A stretch of 64,000 nucleotides of DNA from a virus. The stretch lies in the IMG/VR virus record IMGVR_UViG_3300045116_000451, positions 1-64,000 of that record; one strand, 5' to 3'. Under the pieces are notes generated by a model. That model ran no database searches and was not told where the DNA came from. It saw only the letters and a program-made list of their open reading frames with translations. Position 1 is the stretch's first letter. Each line of letters starts with the position of its first letter. Positions 57,196-64,000 of the stretch are shown here, piece by piece. The position numbers and the translations under genes were made by a program.

Positions 57196-58232
57196 AGCGC
57201 GCCCTCGAACTCGGCCTCCTCGTACTTGGGCGTCTCGGCAAGCTCGCGGTGGCGTTCGCGCAAGCGCTTGAGGCTGCGCGCCTTGTGCTCGCCGTACGCC
57301 TCGCCCGCCTTGGACAGGGAGGTGACGATCTGGGGCGCGAACTGGATGACGAGGTAGATGCCGAGACCGGCGGCCCCGAGCCCGATGATCCAGCGCTGGG
57401 TGCTCTTCGAGATGAACTGGTCGATGATGCTGGGCGGATTCTCGGAAAGCTTCGTGACGGCATCCGCCATGTTGCGGCAAATGATCTCGGCGTCCTTGTG
57501 GTTCGTGCTGATGGCGAGCTTGCACGCCTCGAGCATCTGCTCTCGGTTCTTCAAGCTCGCCTGCACGTACGCGTACCAGCTCACAAGGCCAGCCGCCGCT
57601 AGGATGGCGATGATGCCCACGTAGAAAAGCACCGGCCCTCCCAGCCCAACCGCGCCCAAGCTCGGCCCGGTCGTCATGGCGCCCGGTGTCGCGATCGTGA
57701 TGCGTGAGCCAGGCCCGGCGCCTACGCTTTTTGCGTGCCCCTCGGCGTTGACGACCGGGCCCAGCATGGCCGTGCGCCCAAGATGGATGATCTCGGAAAA
57801 CTGCCGGATGCGCACCTCAACGCCCGCGTCGAAGTCGGCCTGCGACAGCCGGCCGATGGCGACTTGTTCGCGGGCGTAGCCCGTCAGGTACGCGCCCAGG
57901 TTCGCCGACGCCTGGGCGAATTTTCCGAAGTAGATCGATCGTGCTTGTTCGGAATCGTACGTGAACGCGGCTTGCTCGGGAACGTCCTGGCCGGACGAAA
58001 GCGACTGGATGAGCGTGCCGGCGTAGCGGTCGATGTGGTTGCCGGTCAGCTCGGAGGCGTTCTCGTACTGCGAGGTGTTCAGAACCGTGCCGGCCGGGAA
58101 CACGGCGCGGAGCGACGCCGCCGCCTCGTCGTAGGCATGCCCGAGCCTCTGCTCGGCGCTCATGAGCGGGTCGGCGTAGTAGAGCGGCTGCTTGACCAGG
58201 GCAACCGCGCTCGCTTCTTCGCGCCCCGGCAT
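57192..58232 (-). CDS. Two-span membrane protein
   Basis: 346 residues. A helical N-terminal half with VFPAGTVLNTSQ and Ala-rich helices, TM about 200-225 and about 290-312, joined by a charged loop with Cys (EACKLAIS, IICRNMADAV), and a basic C-terminal coiled coil (KARSLKRLRERHREL). Possibly the viral assembly or delivery membrane protein. Confidence 0.65.
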   Translation of the reverse strand: MPGREEASAVALVKQPLYYADPLMSAEQRLGHAYDEAAASLRAVFPAGTVLNTSQYENASELTGNHIDRYAGTLIQSLSSGQDVPEQAAFTYDSEQARSIYFGKFAQASANLGAYLTGYAREQVAIGRLSQADFDAGVEVRIRQFSEIIHLGRTAMLGPVVNAEGHAKSVGAGPGSRITIATPGAMTTGPSLGAVGLGGPVLFYVGIIAILAAAGLVSWYAYVQASLKNREQMLEACKLAISTNHKDAEIICRNMADAVTKLSENPPSIIDQFISKSTQRWIIGLGAAGLGIYLVIQFAPQIVTSLSKAGEAYGEHKARSLKRLRERHRELAETPKYEEAEFEGAL

Positions 58233-58247
58233 GCTCCAGCCTCCGGC

Positions 58248-59693
58248 TCAGTTCGAGCAGTTGCGGCGGGCCTTGCGACCGCGGCGGCGCCGAGCACGCT
58301 TTCGCTTTCGGTTGGCCGAGTAGAACGCGGGCTCGCCGTAGGCTCCGGCTCCGAGGTCCTCACCCATGCCAAGCTCGTCCATGCCGGGCTCCAGGCCCGC
58401 CAGACCGAACTCGTCGCCCATGGCGGGGCCGCCGAGCATGCCTTCCTCGGCCACCTTCTTGCGCTTGTAGGCGATGTAGCCGACCGCGGCCGCGCCCACG
58501 CCGAGAACTCCCAGGATCACCCACCAGTACTTGCCGAGGAGCGAGGTGCCCGGGGGAGTCGGAGTGGGCGGATAGCCGGGCGGCACGGGGCCCGGAGGCG
58601 TGGTCTGGCCGAAGCAGAACGGCGGGAAGCCGTACTGGCCCGCGGGGCAGGCGCCGCCGATGGGCGGGATAGAGGTGTCGCCGGGCGCCGGCGTCCCGAA
58701 GCAGAAGGGAGGGACGCCGAACTGGCCCGACGGGCACTGGCCCCCTGGCTGAGGCGGACCGGAGGGAGGGGGCTGGCCCGGGATGGCGGGCGTGCCGACG
58801 CAGCCGATGATGGGCAAGTACGTCTGGCCCTGCTGGCAGCCGTGCGTGTCGGTCGGGGGCTGGCCGGGCATGCCGACGCAGCCGGCCGGGGTCTTGACCT
58901 GGCCGCCGGGGCATTCGCTCGGCTCAGATGGGCCCGAGCCGATGCACTTCGGCCCGAAGGGGAAGGGGTTCTTGGTCTGGCCCGCGGCGCACTCGCTGGG
59001 CGGGTTGACGACGCCGCCTCCACCTCCGCCGCCTGGCCCGGTGGCGCCGATGGGCATGCAGCCGAGCATGGGCACGTAGGTCTGCCCGGCAGGGCACTGG
59101 CCGGCTGGGGGCGGCTGCCCTGGTTGCGGGGGCGGCACCGTCGGCGAGATCGGCGGGATCGTCGAAATGGGGTCGGGCAGGCACTGGCTGATCATCGGTT
59201 CCCAGTGCTGGCCCTGCGGGCACTGCTGCGGCACGGGCCCGCCTCCGCCGGGGCAACGACCCTCGACTGGAACGCCGTCCGTGCAGTCGGTGCACACGTT
59301 GACGTTCGAGACGGTGAAATCGGGCACGATGTCACCCCAGACCACGTTCTCCGACTTGCACCTCTGACCCGTGGCTTCGTAGATTTGGGCGGACTTCACG
59401 AAGGGATCGCCGCCGTGCTGGTACTTCCAGGCGCTTGCGGTGCAGCCCTTCCAGTCGCCGTCGACGTGCAGGCTCGGTGCGCCGCGCGCCTTCAGGTACG
59501 CCTGGATCTGGCGCACCAAGCTCGTGTTCGCGGTGTTGCACGAGACGAGCGGGCCTGAGCCACCGGCCCCGCCCCCCCCGCCTCCACCGCCGCCGCCGGG
59601 CAGACCACCCGGGATTCCCTCGGGGAACGGCCAAGTACCCACGCCGAGCACGTTTCGCTCACTGAAGATGCCGCCTCGTCCGCTTCGCTTCAT
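58248..59693 (-). CDS. Virion protein with peptidoglycan-binding-like domain, CPxGQ repeats, TM and basic tail
   Basis: 481 residues from MKRSGRGGIFSERN. A poly-Gly linker (34-46) leads to VRQIQAYLKARGAPSL-VDGDWKGCTASAWKYQ (about 60-91), resembling a PG_binding_1 fold. Then seven modules of type C-P-x-G-Q...P...C separated by Pro/Gly linkers, a TM (about 395-418), and a tail ending KRKRARRRRGRKARRN. Fits a virion spike or entry protein anchored in the internal membrane with a basic end toward the genome. Confidence 0.7.
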   Translation of the reverse strand: MKRSGRGGIFSERNVLGVGTWPFPEGIPGGLPGGGGGGGGGGAGGSGPLVSCNTANTSLVRQIQAYLKARGAPSLHVDGDWKGCTASAWKYQHGGDPFVKSAQIYEATGQRCKSENVVWGDIVPDFTVSNVNVCTDCTDGVPVEGRCPGGGGPVPQQCPQGQHWEPMISQCLPDPISTIPPISPTVPPPQPGQPPPAGQCPAGQTYVPMLGCMPIGATGPGGGGGGGVVNPPSECAAGQTKNPFPFGPKCIGSGPSEPSECPGGQVKTPAGCVGMPGQPPTDTHGCQQGQTYLPIIGCVGTPAIPGQPPPSGPPQPGGQCPSGQFGVPPFCFGTPAPGDTSIPPIGGACPAGQYGFPPFCFGQTTPPGPVPPGYPPTPTPPGTSLLGKYWWVILGVLGVGAAAVGYIAYKRKKVAEEGMLGGPAMGDEFGLAGLEPGMDELGMGEDLGAGAYGEPAFYSANRKRKRARRRRGRKARRNCSN

Positions 59694-59697
59694 GTTC

Positions 59698-60393
59698 TCA
59701 CCTGGGTCCGTAGGATAGGTGGCGCTTGCGACCGCGTCCAGAGCGCCGCCCGCCCCGGCTTCGGGGCCGATTTGAAACAGCTTTGGGCGTGCGCGTCGCA
59801 CGGTAGATGACGTAACCCACGGTCAGCACGAGCACCGTTGCGCCGAGCGCAAACGCTCTGACCATGCCCTCAAACAGCTCGAGCTGAGGCCTCTTGTGAG
59901 GTTCTTTGGTCAGATCGATGGTCGACGACTCGGGCAGGTCGGAGATGCGCAGCTTGGGCAGCACCGCGAACCGAGCGGTGCTCGAGAGCGTCGGCGCGGC
60001 GGCCTGTTTGGCGGCGAGAGCCCGCGCCATCGCAGCGTACGGCGAGTAGTCGATGGGCTTCGGAGGCGTGACGCAGTTTCCCTGCGCGTCCTTCACCTTG
60101 CCCGCGCCGCAGACGGCCGTGAACGCGAATCCTGTCGGCTGAGCCGGCGTGCTCGGGATCTTGGTAAAGAACCCGCCGATGGTAGGAGGCGGTGCCTGGC
60201 AACCAACGCCCGGCAAGTAGACCTGGCCCTCGGGGCAGGAGGTCAATTCTTCAGGGACGAGTGGCTGACAGCCAACCCCGACTACGTAGGCTTGCCCTTC
60301 GGGGCATTGAAGCATGTCGGCCGGAATCTCTGGCTGTTTCACCGAGCCTGGCATGCCCCAGGCGCCAAATGCGCGCAGACCGAAACGCGTCAT
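59698..60393 (-). CDS. CPxGQ-repeat membrane protein, paralogue of 60701-61549
   Basis: 231 residues. Two CPEGQ...C modules (30-42, 53-65), a segment shared nearly identically with the gene at 60701 (AGKVKDAQGNCVTP to VLPKLRISDLP, about 96-155), a TM (about 181-199), and a basic tail (RGGRRSGRGRKRH). Tandem duplication is evident. Virion membrane protein. Confidence 0.7.
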   Translation of the reverse strand: MTRFGLRAFGAWGMPGSVKQPEIPADMLQCPEGQAYVVGVGCQPLVPEELTSCPEGQVYLPGVGCQAPPPTIGGFFTKIPSTPAQPTGFAFTAVCGAGKVKDAQGNCVTPPKPIDYSPYAAMARALAAKQAAAPTLSSTARFAVLPKLRISDLPESSTIDLTKEPHKRPQLELFEGMVRAFALGATVLVLTVGYVIYRATRTPKAVSNRPRSRGGRRSGRGRKRHLSYGPR

Positions 60394-60713
60394 CGGTCCC
60401 TCCCATATCGCCCTCGGGGGCGTTCAACACGCCGCCGGTTCGTCGCAAGTGAGCCACCGCGTGCTTCCCGCACGAGCTTGACGACGGGTTTCAAGAATTC
60501 GCGTTTGCTCGCTGTGACCACGATGTATCCAACGACCGCCATGCCGAGCACCATCGTAGCCGATTGAATGAAACCAGAAGTGAGCGGCCCCGCCCACCAT
60601 CGATCGACGCACCATCCGAACGGGTTGAGCCGCTGCCAGTAAGGACACGCCTGCCGGCGAATTCCTTCGCGGTAGTCGTCGGGCGAAAGCAGGTCGGCGC
60701 CTAGCGATTGCAA
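60390..60713 (-). CDS. Small membrane protein
   Basis: 107 residues, probable TTG start at 60713, overlapping the upstream gene end by 13 nt; no ATG is near. Trp/Cys-rich middle (ACPYWQRLNPFGWCVDRWW), TM about 52-70, then basic tail (RRRVERPRGRYGRD). Start uncertain. Confidence 0.5.
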   Translation of the reverse strand: MQSLGADLLSPDDYREGIRRQACPYWQRLNPFGWCVDRWWAGPLTSGFIQSATMVLGMAVVGYIVVTASKREFLKPVVKLVREARGGSLATNRRRVERPRGRYGRDR

Positions 60714-61549
60714 TTTCGCAGAGCCTCCCCGCAGTTGGGCGTGGCCCCGGGCTTCCGCGTCATCTTGTAGACGACCACGCCACCGACCAGGAGCGCGACC
60801 GCGCCGAGCCCCCAGAGCCACGCGCGCGAGCCAGGAGCCATCCCGGGCAACGGCATCGCCTGTCGTTCCTTGGGCAGATCGGAAATGCGAAGCTTCGGAA
60901 GCACCGCGAACCGAGCCGTGCTCGAGAGCGTCGGCGCAGCGGCCTGCTTGGCGGCGAGGGCTCGTGCCGCCGCTGCGTACGGCGAGTAGTCGATGGGCTT
61001 CGAGGGCGTGACGCAGTTGCCCTGCGCGTCCTTGACCTTGCCCGCGCCGCAGACGGATGTGATCGCCCAGCCGACGCTCGGCTCAGCCGGCGTGCTCGGG
61101 ATCTTCGTGATGAACCCGCCCACCGTGGGCCCCTGGCATCCGACGCCCGGAAGGTAGACCTGCCCCTCGGGGCAGCCCGCCGGAGCCGGAGGCGTCACGT
61201 AGTCCTCGCCCGCCGGGCAAGGTCGTTTTGGCGGGACCTTGTAGAACTTGCCGCATTCGATACCGACGGCGCGCAGGGATGCCTTGGTCGCGGGCTCCCC
61301 GAACATCTGCTGGAACACGCTGTCGGTGCAGACGCCCCACAAGCCGTCTTGCGTCAGCTTTTTGGCGCCGGCTTCTTTCATGGACTTTTGCATGAAACGC
61401 GCCACCGCCGTGTCGCTCCATTCGTCAAGAACGCAGCTCGGGAACTTGACGAGCGCATCGGCCTCGGTTCCGAGCCCGAGCAAAGGGCCCCCGAGAGATC
61501 CGAGCCCCTGAGCGAGCGCGCCTCGACCGAAGATGCCAGCGTTTCTCAT
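60701..61549 (-). CDS. CPxGQ-repeat membrane protein with peptidoglycan-binding-like start
   Basis: 282 residues. N-terminus GIFGRGALAQG and LLGLG (6-10, 23-27), then LTQDGLWGVCTDSVFQQMFG (about 69-88) resembling PG_binding_1, CPAGEDY and CPEGQVY modules, the segment shared with the gene at 59698, a TM (about 243-262) and short tail. Paralogue pair. Confidence 0.7.
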   Translation of the reverse strand: MRNAGIFGRGALAQGLGSLGGPLLGLGTEADALVKFPSCVLDEWSDTAVARFMQKSMKEAGAKKLTQDGLWGVCTDSVFQQMFGEPATKASLRAVGIECGKFYKVPPKRPCPAGEDYVTPPAPAGCPEGQVYLPGVGCQGPTVGGFITKIPSTPAEPSVGWAITSVCGAGKVKDAQGNCVTPSKPIDYSPYAAAARALAAKQAAAPTLSSTARFAVLPKLRISDLPKERQAMPLPGMAPGSRAWLWGLGAVALLVGGVVVYKMTRKPGATPNCGEALRNCNR

Positions 61550-61550
61550 G

Positions 61551-61655
61551 TCACTTCCCTCGCCGGCCAGGGCCGGTCTGCACCGTCATCATGGCCACGA
61601 TGATCGCGCTCGCGACCGCGGCCACCGCAAGAACTCCTATCCAGCCATTCAACAT
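61551..61655 (-). CDS. 34-residue single-span membrane peptide
   Basis: ATG 61655 to TGA 61551: MLNGWIGVLAVAAVASAII followed by a short basic tail (GPGRRGK). One base separates its stop from the next ATG. Small but consistent with phage small-membrane proteins. Confidence 0.5.
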   Translation of the reverse strand: MLNGWIGVLAVAAVASAIIVAMMTVQTGPGRRGK

Positions 61656-61665
61656 CGCGTGCCGT

Positions 61666-61944
61666 TCATCTGTACTTGCGACGCCCGCGCCTACGCGGCT
61701 TCATCCATGACCAGCGCCGGGTGCCGGCGCGCTTTCGCTTTCTTCGCTTGCGACGATTGGCGACCGCCTCGCCCGGCTTCTTTCGGGTGATGATGACCGC
61801 GCCGATACCGATGACCAGAACGCCAACGGCTCCAAGCATGAGCGTCTTCGTGGACACCCGCGAGAGAAGGGGCACCGGAGCTGGCGGGATCGACAGGGGC
61901 TGGATGCCGCTGCCCCCACCAATCTTCGTGATCGCAAAAGCCAT
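61666..61944 (-). CDS. Single-span membrane protein with polybasic tail
   Basis: 92 residues. Gly/Pro-rich ectodomain, TM (about 35-53), then a tail almost wholly Lys/Arg (NRRKRRKRKRAG, KPRRRGRRKYR). Typical of proteins that tether DNA to an internal membrane (inference). Confidence 0.7.
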   Translation of the reverse strand: MAFAITKIGGGSGIQPLSIPPAPVPLLSRVSTKTLMLGAVGVLVIGIGAVIITRKKPGEAVANRRKRRKRKRAGTRRWSWMKPRRRGRRKYR

Positions 61945-61947
61945 GAC

Positions 61948-62691
61948 TCAGTACCCTCCGGCGTAGGCAGGCTTTCTTTTGGTCGCGACGGAGATTCCGA
62001 CCACGACCATGATGGCACCGGCGCCGAACCACGCGATGACCGGCAGGCCGAGGAACGGCTTCGTGAGGAAGCCCATGACGCCACCGCCAGGTGGCTGCAC
62101 GACCGGCGGCGTGGTCGGTGGCGTGTACGTCGGGGGCACGGTCTTCACCGGCGGCGTGGTCGGTGGCGTGTACCCGCCCCCGCCTCCGACCGTGACGCAC
62201 TTGTTCGTCTTCGGGTCGAGCTTCTGGCCGGTCGGGCACATTGGCGCTACAGGCGGCGTGTAGCCGGGAACTTCGCACGACTCCCTGCTCGGGTTCCAGA
62301 CCTGACCGGTCGGGCACTCGGGCACAAGCTCGACCGGCTCCGGCGGGACGCTTGAAACAAGGCCCTCGCACGTTCCGGGGCAGGCGGCTTCGCAGTTGGG
62401 ATCGCGTTCGCACATGCCCTGGCAGTTGAAGATGCACGTCGCAACCGCGGGATCGGCGCCGAGTCCATGCAACGACGATGGACGAGCCCGACGCAGGTGC
62501 AATCCCCACGGCAGGCCACGACGATCAACCACGTTGTAGATGTGCGCACCGAGTCCTTCGTCGCCGAGTCCATCAAGCGACGTGCCCAGGGTAGTCGGTC
62601 CGCGGAAGATGCCCGTTTCGCCAAGGCCGCTCAGCACACCCGCGCCTCGCCGTCGAAACGTATCCCTCGTGTAGAAGATGCCTTGTGCCAT
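61948..62691 (-). CDS. Virion-type membrane protein with LxGLG and CPxGQ motifs
   Basis: 247 residues from MAQGIFYTRDTFRRRGAG. L-S-G-L-G (20-24), L-D-G-L-G (39-43), L-H-G-L-G (74-78), a Cys-rich stretch (CIFNCQGMCERDPNCEAACP), CPTGQVW and CPTGQKL modules, Thr/Pro repeats (YTPPTTPPV), TM (about 215-236), short basic end. Strongest concentration of the shared motifs. Confidence 0.7.
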   Translation of the reverse strand: MAQGIFYTRDTFRRRGAGVLSGLGETGIFRGPTTLGTSLDGLGDEGLGAHIYNVVDRRGLPWGLHLRRARPSSLHGLGADPAVATCIFNCQGMCERDPNCEAACPGTCEGLVSSVPPEPVELVPECPTGQVWNPSRESCEVPGYTPPVAPMCPTGQKLDPKTNKCVTVGGGGGYTPPTTPPVKTVPPTYTPPTTPPVVQPPGGGVMGFLTKPFLGLPVIAWFGAGAIMVVVGISVATKRKPAYAGGY

Positions 62692-62702
62692 GTCCGTGCC
62701 TT

Positions 62703-63245
62703 TCACCACGCGGTCGCGTGTTCGCGCTTTCGCTTGATGCCAACGATGAGAGCGCCGACGGCAGCCAGACCGACCGCGCCCGCGCCAAGGTAGAGCGGGT
62801 CCTTGTACCAGGGGACCTTGCCCGCGGGCCCGACGCCTGGCCCCGTTCGGCCAGCGAGCTTGCCGTAGTAGCAACCTGCCCAGGCCGTGTAGTCGGCTTG
62901 CATCCCGGCGCAAGCAGCCGACGCCTGAGCCATGAGCGCCGAGTACTCGGCCGTCTTCGAGGGGTTCGCGGCGATGTCCGCCGCCATCCTCGTGTTGAAC
63001 GCGACGCAGTCGGCGTGAGCCTGCGGGTTCGAGCTGACGGGAGCACAAGCGGCCTCGACGCCCGAGCCGATGCCGGGAAGAACGCCGAGGCCCTCGAGCG
63101 CCGGCATCCTGACGATCGGCTGCACGACGAAGTTTCCCTGCCGGCTGTCTTCGCGGAAAACCGGGCGCGTGTAGATCGGGCCGCGAATGTACGGCCATCG
63201 AAGCCACTCGAAGTACGTCGGGTTGAGGATGCGCCGGTGGCTCAT
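62703..63245 (-). CDS. Virion-type membrane protein
   Basis: 180 residues from MSHRRILNPTYF. L-E-G-L-G (50-54) and L-P-G-I-G (56-60), five Cys in a helical region (ASAACAGM, AWAGCYYGK), TM (about 152-170) and KRKREHATAW tail. Start ATG overlaps the upstream stop (ATGA). Confidence 0.65.
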   Translation of the reverse strand: MSHRRILNPTYFEWLRWPYIRGPIYTRPVFREDSRQGNFVVQPIVRMPALEGLGVLPGIGSGVEAACAPVSSNPQAHADCVAFNTRMAADIAANPSKTAEYSALMAQASAACAGMQADYTAWAGCYYGKLAGRTGPGVGPAGKVPWYKDPLYLGAGAVGLAAVGALIVGIKRKREHATAW

Positions 63246-63625
63246 CGTCGCTTCCCGTGGCGCCGGCGGCGGCGCTTTCGGTTGGGGCTCGCGCTGCCAG
63301 TTCCGCGGTACGCCGCGTAGCCGGCGGAGACGATGGGGCCGCCGAACAGGCCTCCCCAGAACCAGCCGTGCTTGCCGCCGTGCGCCTTCTTGCCGATGTA
63401 CCAGCCCATGGCCGCGCGAAGAGCGCCACCGACGAGGAGCACGCCGGCCAGAATACCGAGGGCCACCATCTGCCCTCGCTTCGAGACTTGCTGCGGCTCG
63501 ACAGCACCAAGGCCCGAGAGCCGGGCTTTGAGAGCCTCGCCGAAACGCATCGGCCGCAGGAAGAGCGCGGGCCTGCCGAACGAGAACGGCCCAACCGGGG
63601 GCCATGCCTGCCCGAGAGCGTTCAT
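63242..63625 (-). CDS. Virion-type membrane protein with basic tail
   Basis: 127 residues. Phe/Pro-rich N-terminus, A-R-L-S-G-L-G (36-40), TM (about 52-72), Gly/Trp-rich loop and a tail RKRRRRRHGKRR. Same plan as 61666-61944. Confidence 0.65.
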   Translation of the reverse strand: MNALGQAWPPVGPFSFGRPALFLRPMRFGEALKARLSGLGAVEPQQVSKRGQMVALGILAGVLLVGGALRAAMGWYIGKKAHGGKHGWFWGGLFGGPIVSAGYAAYRGTGSASPNRKRRRRRHGKRR

Positions 63626-64000
63626 CGCGCACCTCGCTTGCCCTTGCGGGTCTTTTTGCGTTGCTTGGTGCCCCTCTCGACGAACACGTCATGCCCCACC
63701 ACGCGCTTGCCGTGACGTTCGGTGTGGATTCGGATTTTGATCGTTCGCTGATCACAAGCGGGCGCGAGAACGCCGATGGCACGATGCACCTGCGCTCTGC
63801 TCGGCGCTTGTGCAGGCGGGGTGAGGCGCATGCTGAGATTCGGGCATTTCGCTCCGGTTCGCTTGATGTTCGCGAGCGCGCTCTGTCCGGCGCCTGGCTT
63901 GGCGAAGAGCGCTACCCCGAATAGGCCCGTCGTGCCGAAGACCGTGCCGGCCAAGCTTCCGGCAATGGGGTGGCCCAGGCGCTTGCCCACGTAGTAGCTG
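63622..64000 (-). CDS. Membrane protein, 5' end beyond window
   Basis: At least 122 residues; the frame is open to the right edge (GTG at 63990 is possible). A hydrophobic Gly-rich segment (GSLAGTVFGTTGLFGVALF) near the start, a Cys-containing polar region, and a basic tail (KQRKKTRKGKRGAR). Continues the structural operon. Confidence 0.6.
   Translation of the reverse strand, partial: SYYVGKRLGHPIAGSLAGTVFGTTGLFGVALFAKPGAGQSALANIKRTGAKCPNLSMRLTPPAQAPSRAQVHRAIGVLAPACDQRTIKIRIHTERHGKRVVGHDVFVERGTKQRKKTRKGKRGAR

Noticed and set aside
57735-59558. 607-residue rightward open frame
   Set aside because: Antisense to the CPxGQ-repeat protein; no motif and atypical composition.
1-64000. CRISPR array, tRNA, rRNA or IS element
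   Set aside because: No regularly spaced repeats, no cloverleaf with T-loop GGTTCGA context, no transposase or terminal inverted repeats recognised.

Overview
The window is a continuous, gene-dense, GC-rich stretch that reads as part of a large temperate virus (or virus-derived mobile element) of a high-GC Gram-negative host. Evidence for a virus: RecT plus YqaJ-type recombination genes, an SSB, a divergent repressor switch, a tyrosine recombinase, a membrane-anchored lytic transglycosylase, glycosyltransferases, and a long leftward operon of small one-membrane-segment proteins around three beta-rich capsid candidates. No terminase, portal, tail, tape-measure or packaging ATPase gene was recognised, nor any tRNA, rRNA, IS or CRISPR array. 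A lipid-containing, possibly non-tailed virion is my favoured inference but is not proven. A Cys-rich lipoprotein of myxobacterial flavour hints at a Myxococcota host (weak).

Layout. 0-7.7 kb, rightward: edge-truncated beta-helix protein, small Zn and DUF5661-like proteins, a GHKL ATPase/HExxH protein, a glycosyltransferase, a hydrolase-like membrane protein, SSB. 7.7-10.9 kb, leftward: small genes, RecT, YqaJ nuclease, driven from a divergent promoter/operator. 10.9-19.8 kb: repressor, DnaQ-type exonuclease, SGNH hydrolase, transglycosylase, small regulators, a cluster of nucleotidyltransferase, lipoprotein and DUF559 nuclease, two virion-like membrane proteins, a methyltransferase. 20.1-33.9 kb: an all-rightward accessory block of mostly unknown genes behind repeated promoters with palindromes between -35 and -10 and leaders that fold into hairpins. 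It holds a PcfJ-like protein, a ComM-like protein with altered Walker motifs, and a Ycf46-like AAA/DUF1257-like/DUF2997-like/DUF3150-like set. 33.9-42.2 kb: Zn proteins, SNF2 helicase, a DUF1874 (AcrIII-1 family) protein and a 1393-residue tyrosine recombinase. 42.2-64 kb, leftward: glycosyltransferases, J-domain protein, capsid candidates, a histone-like 877-residue membrane protein and about ten small membrane proteins with basic tails, running off the right edge.

How parts may work together. The repressor and divergent promoters would choose between quiescence and RecT/YqaJ recombination; the recombinase would handle integration. The leftward operon would build a membrane-containing, genome-condensing particle; peptidoglycan-binding-like domains, the transglycosylase and possibly the SGNH hydrolase would serve entry or exit. 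Several virion-type proteins share an L-x-G-[LFIR]-G motif reminiscent of a maturation-protease site, and seven share C-P-x-G-Q cysteine modules or related TM/basic tails. Many genes appear to be read from leaderless transcripts, with a -10 hexamer about 6 nt before the start codon.
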